From assembly GCF_000005505.3 (NCBI RefSeq), contig NC_016132.3, positions 26,836,501-26,900,500 on the forward strand: a stretch of DNA of 64,000 bases, in the 5' to 3' direction. The notes below the pieces were generated by a model that searched no databases, was not told the DNA's origin, and worked only from the letters and a program-made list of their open reading frames with translations. Source of the DNA: Brachypodium distachyon. Taxonomy: Eukaryota > Streptophyta > Magnoliopsida > Poales > Poaceae. Positions 9,839 to 19,492 of the stretch are shown here, in pieces. The position numbers and the translations under genes are program-made. The first letter of the stretch is position 1. Each line of letters begins with the position of its first letter.

Positions 9839-11636
9839 TGTGAGACCCCGAGACTGAATTTATGCAATTTAGCCCCAAATGCTAACTCGCGCATAAATCA
9901 AGTCCCAGTGCCTCCCTACGACGAACACTTCACAACATACACGCAAGGTGTTCACCGCAGGTTAGAACAACAATGATATCATTACATCACTTTAAGACAC
10001 AAGAATGAAGTCAAGCTCATACATGGAGCAAAATAGCAAGTTATTACAACTCATGGACACATGTCCACAATCATCATTACACCAGCGGAAGCAAATTATG
10101 CCCGAGTACGGACAAATTACAAATTTGCCTAAAAGGCTGAAACTGAAAAGGAGAGCCGCCACCAGTTCTCAGAACCCTGCTCTGAAATCTTCTGGCTAAA
10201 CGTCGAAGCTGTAGTCGTCGAACTCCACGAAGTAACCACTCACCTGTTCCTCCGGAAACTCTGGGGAAAACAACGTTGCAAAGCAACTGAGTACAAAGTA
10301 CTCGCAAGACTTACGGGAGATCTATACTAGATATGCAACAAGTCTCAAAGGATGGGTAAAGGTGGGTTGCGCAGCAGCGATATATATCTGGAGAGACACA
10401 CTAATGACATCGTCTAGATAGAAGATAAGGAGCGTCTACCAAGTGAGGTGATCTTCTATCAACTAACACCAAACAGAACACAACCTCTTATCACCCCCTC
10501 AACCCCTTGTGAGGAAATGATCCAAAGGCACTCACACTAAAGCAGTTTTAAGCATATCCAGAGAATAATCTCTAATTACTAGTCAAGTGGTTGAGGTTAA
10601 ATTGGTTAAGTTCTATATGATCAAATAATGACCAACCAAGTCGCCCATAACCGCGGACACGGCTTTCCGAAAGATTTATCCCTGCAGGGTGTGCCAATTT
10701 ACCCGTACACGTTCGTCCAACCCTTGACGCCACTAGCATGGAACACATGCAAAACATGTGCCGGTAGGATTGAGCGACACGACGTTTCCAAGCCCCACAG
10801 CTAATCCAGGGAACCACCCAACTGAGTCTAATCCGAAACGAGAGCCCGGGCGGAGCGTCGTACGGACTCAAGAGTTGCGTGGACAGCTGGTAGTGGTTCA
10901 CTGTCCGCAGAATGACCACTCCAGACTAGTGCCGCAGTCCTATATGTATGCAAAGTAACAACAAGTCTCCAAACACAACACCAGTGTACACGCAATATGC
11001 CAAATGGAATGCCCGAACTATGTGGCCCCTGGAAGAGCTATAAAACGAGTACTAAGCCGAGGGGGAACCCATATATTCTCCCACGAGCGGTTAGCGCGAA
11101 GTTTCTTGGGTCGGCGAAAACGAAAACTCAGTCCTTAGGTCGGCACCAATGGAACAAAACACCAATGCGTTAGCACGGCCTCCCATCGTTGCCTTGTGCA
11201 GGTAATAACAGGTCACAGTTTTAATAATTGCAATTAAATACAGAAAAGTAGCATGTGGATGTAGCAGTTGTACAACCCCAAGTAAGGACACTAGACGAGC
11301 AATCTAAGCAAGACTTCTAATGACCAACTAGGGCAAAACAACATGTGACATGGTAATAGGATAAGGAACAAGACAACATGCATCTTTAGTAGAGCTAACT
11401 AAAGCTATGCAATCCTAGAGGTATCGTGACAAGAACTAAGAACGTAACTTAATGCAAGAATGAGAGAGAGGCATTGGTACAAACAACATGTTCAAGGATT
11501 GGCTGCTTGCCTGGATTCTCGGTCGCTGGGCACTGAGAGAGGGGATCCGAAGAAGTGTAGGAACCCGGATCGTCGACGGAGTAAGACGGAGTCGCTATCG
11601 TAAAGATCCAAATCATACAATATGCGAATAAGTAAC
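9839..11636. repeat. Unit E (left part), long-LTR-like sequence of unassigned family
   Basis: It starts 'tgtgagaccccgagactgaa' inside the gypsy LTR and continues right of copia D at 18245-19024, ending in 'gcgagca'. The TG...CA ends, lack of coding potential and alternating AT-rich and GC-rich blocks resemble a long solo LTR. The order of motifs (for example 'cggacacggct' at about 10656) resembles the unit at 61433-64000. No 5-bp duplication is visible, because E sits at the junction of duplicated gypsy LTR sequence. Family unknown. Confidence 0.45.
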
Positions 11637-12986
11637 TGTGAGATCGAGATAGTCAATCAGAGGGGGGGGGGGGTGAATGATTGCGCGGAAGCAAATTAAA
11701 ACTTTTCCCGAAAGTTCAAACCCTAAATCACCTTTCTGTCCGTGATAGTAAAACAGCCGTAACTTTTCATTGGATGAACAAAAAAATGCGTATGAGTATG
11801 CAAAAGAAAGGTATTAAAAATTTCTAACCAACGAAACAAGAATCAGCTCAATCGGACTTACCAATCAAAAGATATGATCAAAATAGTAACAGCTGACAGA
11901 AAGTTACGAGGATTAATCTAAAACCAATTTCGAGGAATAACAAGAAAGATGAATTAATCGCAATCTTCTTTTGATCTCGTGATAAACCTGCAACAAAGTA
12001 TTATGAACTTGTGATGAACCTACACCAGAGTATTAGAAAGATCTAGCACGAAGATTTCACGAAGATCCGAGAAGAACAGAGATGACACCGCCAACGAATC
12101 TCTTTATTGCAACGATGTCGATCGATTACAAAAGATGCAACCATGCATCCAAGAACTCCCCAAGAATTGATCTAGATCCAAAGCTTTGAGTTCCCTCACG
12201 TCCTTGCTAAAACCCTAGCTAGGATGCCCTCTATTTATAAGGGAAAATTCGCAACCCTAAACCGAATCCGAATCCAACACGGACTCCTCTGTCCCGGTCA
12301 GTATTTTTCCTGTGGGGCCCGCATACGACCTCGGATTGAGATGACTCCAAAAGCAAAGTTGTTCGTCTCGACGACGCACACAACTTTCATGTGGATCACT
12401 TTTCCATCCGACGTCATCTTTATGACGCTACTGTTTAATCTTTAAACAGCTCTCATCCAGCCACGGCTGGACCTACATATCTTCACCTCGATGTCACTTC
12501 ATGCCATCAACTCTTCTTGTGATGTCTTCAAAACTCGACCATCACGTATCGAATATCTCCAATACCATACATTTCTGGTATAAACAACATACGACAAACC
12601 GGTGCCCTCCCGGATCATCGTAGCCTTCACTTCCATTGTTCCTTCGCACGAACGTTCCGCATGACCTTGATCCTCGACCTCAGCTTCTCCCAAGCTTCGT
12701 CTCTTGATCCCGTCATCGACCACGTTCTTCTAGCTCCGGCAACACCTGAAAGCGAACACACAAATAACTAGTACGAGCACAAGTCCACGACTTGACTCAG
12801 GGTAAGTTTCACACAACTCACGCCATGTTTTCACATAAGAAACTAATGGATCAACACACCACTAGCAAAGCACTAAGTCCAAACAAGATACATGTCATCA
12901 CTTAAATATCCATATTATCCAAAGTATCCACATCAATGTTTCATCTAAAACACTTGCCGATGTTACACATCACAGATGATTTCACA
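11637..12986 (-). repeat. 3' LTR of copia D
   Basis: A 1350-bp LTR running 'tgtgagatcgag' to 'gatgatttcaca'. It includes a G12 homopolymer (11662-11673) and a minus-strand TATA-like stretch 'ataaatagagggc' at about 12226-12240. The partner LTR is at 16896. Confidence 0.93.
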
Positions 12987-14053
12987 ATCTCCCCCTTGAT
13001 GAAAACATTGGCAACCTCTCGTTAACAACACTAGACATTGAACATTGATTGGCATACACATTCACTTAACTCTCAGATTTTCAAGGTTACATCAAAAAGT
13101 TGGAGAAACACCAATAAAAGAACACCAATAAAAGGTAAAATATGGTATGTATATGTGTTGAAATCTCTCCCCTTTGACAATGAATTTCATCAAAACCACA
13201 CAAAAATATTTCCCCCGCTTCAATTTTTTTTTAAAACTAAAAGCGATTTTTTTTTTTGTAATGAGCATTATGAAACATCATGAACATGGTAATTGTGCAT
13301 CCAAGTCATGTAAAAAGTAGTTGTACTCGACATGTATATAAGTATGATGTAATCTACACATGACTAACAATCAAGTATTATTACGATTTATTGGAAGACA
13401 TGGTCTCCCCTTGTCAACTACATCAATATTTGAATACAAAATAGCTTGCAACACGTTACATTAAACATAGCACTTTATAAAAGCATAATATTTATTTTCA
13501 TTGAATTTATATGCCAAGTCAATTCAACCTTGTCAAGCCTATATTTAAAACACCATGCCAAGCCTATGTCCAAAGTGCAATGATTAACAATCAGAAGCTT
13601 AAGGCAAATGGTAAGCAATCAGAAGCTTAAGACACAGGTTTCAATAAACACAGCAACTTCCAAGTTCATATCAAAGTGCAATGGTAAGCAGTCTCGTGAA
13701 GATGTAGTGCGACATTGGCATATTTTGACACCACGTGTCTTTGTATATTTGGAACCTTGATACCATTATATTTTCATCATTGCTAGTAATTAAGTATCCA
13801 AGACCAAAATAGCTAACAAAGTTTAACCATGACAAGATTTAGTTGAAGTTATCATTCGTATTAGAAATCATGTGATGGACTATTTCATACGAGGATACAT
13901 ATAAAATGACAATGTCCTAAAAACATAAACGTGGTTGCAAAAATGTCATTTCAGGATGGAATACAATGCTCATTACTTTTTTAGATTTTTTATTTATTAA
14001 AGATAAAGAAACGAAAAAAAAGCAAGTATCGTACACGAAGAGCAAACTCCCCC
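12987..14053 (-). other. 3' untranslated region of copia D with polypurine tract
   Basis: The minus-strand tract aagggggagat (12987-12998) abuts the 3' LTR and primes plus-strand DNA synthesis. The next 1 kb is AT-rich without a reading frame and contains a short repeated motif 'aatcagaagcttaag' (13591 and 13618). A second purine run, gagggggag, follows the stop codon at about 14046-14056, as is common after copia polyproteins. Confidence 0.7.
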
Positions 14054-15317
14054 TCAAACCATCCCGTATGGTTTGATTACTCCAAGTTCACCTCGAAGAA
14101 AAGCAAACCGAGAAGAATCCAATGGTTTAGTAAAAATGTCTGCCAATTGACGTTCGGTATCTATAAAGTTGAGCACAACATTTTCTTTTTCAACATGATC
14201 TCTAAGAAAATGATATCTTATATCTATGTGCTTAGTTCTAGAATGTTACACTTTCTAAAATAACCCCATAATCTTTCATTGTAGCTATTATCCATAAAAT
14301 CTGTGAGTAACAGCAAGCAGCAGCTACATATTCACTTTCAGCAGTAGACTGTGCAACAGAACTTTGTTTCTTAGAAGACCAAAGTACTAAAGAATCACCC
14401 AAAAATAAGCATGTACCAGATGTACTCTTTCTATCAATTCTACAACCTCCAAAATCAGCATCCAAAAATGCACGCAATATGATACTAGAGGAAGCAGAAA
14501 GCCAAATGCCAAAAGATTGGGTGCCATGTAGATACCTGAAAATCCTCTTGACAGCTTGTAAATGTGATGTACGTGGGAAAGCTTGAAACCGTGCACACAA
14601 GCATACAGAAAATTGTATATCCGGTCTAGAGGCAGCAAGATAAAGAAGTGAACCAATCATACTCCTGTACATCTTTTGGTCAACAGGTTCACCATCCTCA
14701 TCAAGATCAAGCGACGTCGTAGATCCCATTGGTGTCATAATAGGCTTGCAGTTTTCCATCCCAAAACGTCGTAGCAGATCCTTCGTATACTTACTTTGAT
14801 GTACAAAGGTGCCCTCCTTTGTTTGCTTGATTTGCAGCCCCAAAAAGTAAGTAAGTTCGCCCATCATGCTCATTTCAAATTCCCTGCTCATAGTTTCTGA
14901 AAATTCTGACACCAAGGCATGAGAGGCACACCCAAAGATAATATCATCAACATAAACTTGTACGAAGAGTTGATCATTGCCATGCTTGAGTACAAATAAG
15001 GTTTTATCAACATTTCCCATGGTAAAACCCTTTTCAAGTAATTTTTTTTTTAACCTATGATACCATGCACGTGGGGCTTGTTTTAAACCATACAAAGCCT
15101 TTGAGAGTTTATAAACATGGTTTGGGAAATTTGGATTCTCAAAACCCGGTGGTTGCTTAACATAAACCTCCTCATCAATGAAGCCATTGAGAAAAGCACT
15201 TTTAACATCCATTTGATAAAGCTTGAAACTTTTAGATGCAGCAAATGCCAATAAAATTCTTATAGCTTCTAATCTAGCAACAGGGGCAAAAGTTTCATCA
15301 AAATCAAGACTCTCAAT
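14054..15317 (-). pseudogene. Copia D reverse transcriptase and RNase H
   Basis: The 337-residue open part (14238-15251) contains the typical copia RT block MDVKSAFLNGFIDEEVYVK, YGLKQAPRAWY, the catalytic YVDDIIFG, and the RNase H part DADFGGCRIDRKSTSG and SSVAQSTAESEYVA. Upstream in the same frame it continues to a TAA at 15318-15320. At about 14238 a small deletion removes the conserved residues before RTKHIDIRYHF and shifts the frame. The true end (KPYGMV) is at 14054-14056. The RT core itself looks undamaged. Confidence 0.9.
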
Positions 15318-16325
15318 TTAAGTAAAACCTTGAGCAACCAACCTAGCCTTGTTGCGAACAATAACAGCATCCTCACTTTGTTTGTTTTTAAAAACCCAAC
15401 GTGTACCAATAAGGGTATGACCTGGAGGTGGTGAAACAAGAGTCCAAACTTGGTTACGCTCAAAAATTTCTAATTCCTCATGCATGGCATTGATACACGA
15501 TTCATCAGTAAATGCATGAGATATATCTTTGGGCTCAAAAGAAGCAACAAATGCAGAATGATTGTGAGAGTTAGAATCGATAAACCTTGACCGTGTGACT
15601 CTCTCAGTCATGCTTCCAATAATCTGTTCAGGAGGGTGCCTCTTTTGAATGTGTCGGGGTGCTAAAATATTTGACTCAACAGCTTGCTCAACCCCAGCTT
15701 GAGTAGTCGAGGTAGTCTCCTGAGGGTGATCAATTGTAGCAGCAGCAGTAGTAGGTGTAGGAACAGCTACAGATGGTGCATGGATAGCAGGGGGCACGCC
15801 ATCCTCCTCATCATCTTCATCAGACTCGATATCCACATCACTCAAGCATGGTTCACCATATTCATTGATTACAGAGAAAATACTGTGAGCCACCGCTCGA
15901 GCAAAGTCGCCCCTCTTTTTATTCTTGATGTTGAAGGGGCGCTTCTTCTTCTTGTCCTCCCCATTTTCTTCTTTCGCCATCTTGGATAAGAATTTAGGAC
16001 AATTTTGGCGAAAGTGATTTGGATCACCACATTCAAAGCACCTTGGAGCATTGTTCCCACCTCTCTTCCTTGAACGAACATTTTGCAGGGCACGTGTAAA
16101 ACGAGAGGTGAGGAGTGCCAATTCTTCCTCTAGGTATTGCTCTAGCTGTTCATCAGTTAGTTGAGACAAAGAAGACAGAGCATAACAATATGTAGAAGTA
16201 CCATCATTAGATTTGCCAGGGTTAGTAACAAGTGCAATTGATTTGGAACCGGTTCTCCTAGCAAGAATATCTAATTCATGAGTTTTCAATTTTGAGTACA
16301 GAATATCAAGTGTAAGTGTGCTCAT
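15318..16325 (-). pseudogene. Copia D gag C-terminus with CCHC knuckle fused to RT N-terminus
   Basis: The frame is continuous with the gag frame at 16335-16835, being separated only by a TAA. It has the knuckle CFECGDPNHFRQNCP and an acidic stretch (DVDIESDEDDEEDG). It then passes without protease or integrase into the pre-RT region (MTERVTRSRFID, ALF-type INAMHEELEIFERNQVW, GTRWVFKNKQ). The deletion join must lie in the Pro/Ala/Thr-rich part around 15650-15800. The stop at 15318-15320 is TAA where related copies normally have a glutamine codon (CAA). Confidence 0.85.
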
Positions 16326-16334
16326 GACAGTAGA

Positions 16335-16835
16335 TTATCTAATAGATGACATATCTAATGCACTCAAAAGTTGCCTAGAAGCCTCAGCATCAGTATAAGT
16401 AACACCTAATGCACGTAAGTTGCTGAGAATTTTATTAAAGCGTGCAAAGAATTCATCCAAAGATTCACCTGTATTCATCTCAAATCTCATGTACTCCTTT
16501 TTGTACATGTCTTGACGCACCTCCTTAACAGAGTTTGATCCTTCATGATAACTACAAAGTGCGTTCCATACCTCATGAGCGGATGCAAGGTGAGCGACAC
16601 CGTCGAAGTCACTTCGTTGTAGACCTTGGATGATGTAGTTCCTCGCCTTGTAGTTGTTCTCCACGTGGACCAAGTTTGTTGGTGTGATCACATTTTCCGC
16701 GGGAAGCTCATAGGACTTGGCGATTTTCTCCCATATGACGTAACTTTGTGCCATGATGTATGCCTTCATCTTCGCCTTCCAAAACTGAAAATCAACACCA
16801 TCAAACACACAGGGTTTGGTAGAATACCTATCCAT
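16335..16835 (-). pseudogene. Copia D gag N-terminal region
   Basis: A 166-residue frame beginning MDRYSTKPCVFDGVDFQFWK at 16835, 47 bases inside the primer binding site, which is the expected gag start. It belongs to the UBN2-type gag family (WNALCSYHEGSNSVKEVR, MNTGESLDEFFARFNKILSN). It ends at an in-frame TAA (16335-16337), and the same frame then continues into the knuckle region. Apart from such stops the polyprotein frame is preserved for 2.6 kb. Confidence 0.88.
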
Positions 16836-16881
16836 ATCTAGTAAGTCTAATCAAACGGTTAAGATAGATTAGAGAGACCTT

Positions 16882-16893
16882 GCTCTGATACCA
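16882..16893 (-). promoter_or_regulatory. Primer binding site of copia D
   Basis: The minus strand reads tggtatcagagc, complementary to the 3' end of initiator tRNA-Met. It lies two bases from the 5' LTR. Confidence 0.95.
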
Positions 16894-16895
16894 AT

Positions 16896-18244
16896 TGTGA
16901 GATCGAGATAGGCAATCAGAGGGGGGGGGGGTGAATGATTGCGCGGAAGCAAATTAAAACTTTTCCCGAAAGTTCAAACCCTAAATCACGTTTCTGTACG
17001 TGATAGTAAAACAGCCGTAACTTTTGATTGGTTGAACCAAAAAATACGTATGAGTATGCAAAAGAAATTTATTAAAATTATCTAACCAACGCAACAAGAA
17101 TCAGCTCAATCGGACTTACCAATCAAAAGATATGATCAAAATAGTAACAGCTGACAGAAAGTTACGAGGATTAATCTAAAACCAATTTCGAGGAATAACA
17201 AGAAAGATGAATTAATCGCAATCTTCTCTTGATCTCGTGATAAACCTGCAATAAAGTATTATGAACTTGTGATGAACCTACACCAAACTATTAGAAAGAT
17301 CTAGCACGAAGATTTCAGGAAGATCCGAGAAGAACAGAGATGACACCGCCAACGAATCTCTTTATTGCAACGATGTCGATCGATTACAAAAGATGCAACC
17401 ATGCATCCAAAAGCTCTCCAAGAATTGATCTATATCCAAAGCTTTGAGTTCCCTCACGTCCTTGCTAAAACCCTATCTAGGATGCCCTCTATTTATAAGG
17501 GAAAATTCGCAACCCTAAACCGAATCCGAATCCAACACGGACTCCTCTGTCCCGGTCAGTATTTTTCCCGTGGGGACCGCATACGACCTCAGATTGAGAT
17601 GACTCCAAAAGCAAAGTTGTTCGTCTCGACGACGCGCACAACTTTCATGTGGATCACTTTTCCATCTGACGCCATCTTGATGACGCTACTGTTTAATCTT
17701 TAAACAGCTCTCATCCAGCCACGGCTGGACCTACATATCTTCACCTCGATGTCACTTCATGCCATCAACTCTTCTTGTGATGTCTTCAAAACTCGACCAT
17801 CACGTATCGAATATCTCCAATACCATACATCTCTGGTATAAACAACATACGACAAACCGGTGCCCTCCCGGATCATCGTAGCCTTCACTTCCATTGTTCC
17901 TTCGCACGAACGTCCCGCATGACCTTGATCCTCGACCTCAGCTTCTCCCAAGTTTCGTCTCTTGATCCCGTCATCGACCACGTTCTTCTAGCTCCGGCAA
18001 CACCTGAAAGCGAACACACAAATAACCAGTACGAGCACAAGTCCACGACTTGACTCAGGGTAAGTTTCACACAACTCACGCCATGTTTTCACATAAGAAA
18101 CTAATGGATCAGCACACCACTAGCAAAGCACTAAGTCCAAACAAGATACATGTCATCACTTAAATATCCATATTATCCAAAGTATCCACATCAATGTTTC
18201 ATCTAAAACACTTGGCAATGTTACACATCACATATGATTTCACA
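16896..18244 (-). repeat. 5' LTR of copia D
   Basis: A 1349-bp partner of the LTR at 11637, from 'tgtgagatcgagatagg' to 'tatgatttcaca'. The homopolymer here is G11 instead of G12, and substitutions are scattered. The minus-strand TATA-like 'ttataaatagagggc' at about 17483-17498 is kept. Confidence 0.93.
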
Positions 18245-19021
18245 ATAACACTTCATAGGTGCAATGCACAATACAACATGAGATGGCATGTGACAACATG
18301 ATGCGACCATATGCAAGTGAAAAGGTTCTATCTAGCAACAAAGTTAACCATTAGGTGATTAGATCATGGTAAACAGCAGCTTTAAAATACACAAATGGCC
18401 TAATCAAGTATGCTACTGTGTTCTACTAGTTAAGGGGATCAACTTTGATGTTTACATTATCCACAGAAGAGTTATCAATTTTAAACTAGAAACTAAACAA
18501 GTTCATACGTTTGAATTTCAAATCTGGAATAGATTTGAAATTGGAAACCTCAAAATGTAATTCTAATTGCACAGTTAAATTCCTTGCATTTTTCTGATTC
18601 CAAAACATATATGGTTTGCCCAAATAGAACATAGCATGCATTTTCTAGGAATTAAACAAGACAAAACAATTTCTGGAATTTTACAACAAAGGAAAACACG
18701 CAGAGAACTAAAACTACGCGGGCGCAGCTAGCCTGTGTGGCTGACAGCGGGCTCGGACAAGCTAACAAGGCAGGGCGCGCTGAGCTGGCTGCCGCGGTCT
18801 CTGACCAGCGGGTCCCACCTGTCAGACGTGGCCAAAGAGTAAAAAGGTGGGGTTTTTACCCTGCGCCCACGAGAGATCGAACCCGGGTTGGTTTGACCGA
18901 GTGAACGGACGAGCGAGGTGGCCAGGCGGGCTGCGATTCGGATCTTACAAGATACAGGGCGCAAGCCCTCTTAACCCATCCCAAGCGGGCGGCCTGGGAG
19001 CACGCGCGTCGGCCACGGCGA
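18245..19021. repeat. Unit E (right part)
   Basis: This continues unit E after the copia D insertion. The left half is AT-rich and the last 300 bases are GC-rich, with the phrase 'gagatcgaacccgggttgg' (18871-18889), a type of sequence common near the ends of grass LTRs. No coding domain was found. Confidence 0.45.
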
Positions 19022-19492
19022 GCATGGATGCCACCTCCGCTGCTAGGGGTCTAAAACCCTAGAGTAGGATTGGACAGCCACTGTTCCTTTGATCGGACGG
19101 GTAACGCTCCGTCGGTTGGCTCATTTACGGAGCCGTGCGCCTTACTCCTTGCCCTGGTGGGACCACGCATCCCACGCCCGCCACGCGTCCTCGCGGCGCT
19201 GTTGATCTGGCTGCTGGGCCCCGCGCCTGAGGGGGGGGCATGCGCCCGGGAACCCCCCTGTCCCGGCAAGTCGACCCCGGGAAGCGCCCGGGCCCAACGC
19301 ACCCGGGAACCCCCCCCCCCCCCCGGGAGGTGCCCAGGCGGGAATGTTCCCCGAAGCCCCGCTAGCCCCTTCCGGGCGGGTAGCTTGCCGGGCTGCTCAT
19401 AGACGCTGCCCGGGATGAAACCTTCCCGGGAACTCAGGAATGGGGCCCACGCGTCGCGCAGCGGTGGTACCCCGGGTGCCACTGGTGCGACA
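19022..19492 (-). repeat. Gypsy LTR (element B/C family), right part
   Basis: It covers the distal part of the LTR and ends 'gccactggtgcgaca', followed by the target duplication cccaa. Its first 344 bases (19022-19365) repeat sequence already present at 9493-9838 of the left part. The LTR was therefore not simply cut in two: unit E is flanked by duplicated LTR sequence. It contains a C15 run (19310-19324) where the left copy has a short C run and a 'gaagcagcttc' motif. Confidence 0.85.

Larger units (their letters stand above)
11637..18244 (-). mobile_element. Ty1/copia element D, with both LTRs but lacking protease and integrase
   Basis: A 6.6-kb element with LTRs at 11637-12986 and 16896-18244. 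It has a tRNA-Met-type primer binding site (16882-16893) and a polypurine tract (12987-12998), and is flanked by gtaac (11632-11636) and ataac (18245-18249), a target duplication with one mismatch. The minus-strand polyprotein goes from gag and a CCHC knuckle directly into the RT N-terminus, so protease and integrase are deleted. The LTRs are very similar (a few per cent difference by eye), so this is the youngest insertion in its nest. Mobilisation would need helper proteins. Confidence 0.92.

Noticed and set aside
8929..19492. A simple solo LTR interrupted by one insertion
   Set aside because: The left and right LTR parts overlap by about 345 bp, so a simple insertion into a single LTR cannot explain the structure, although the shared cccaa duplication shows one original insertion.
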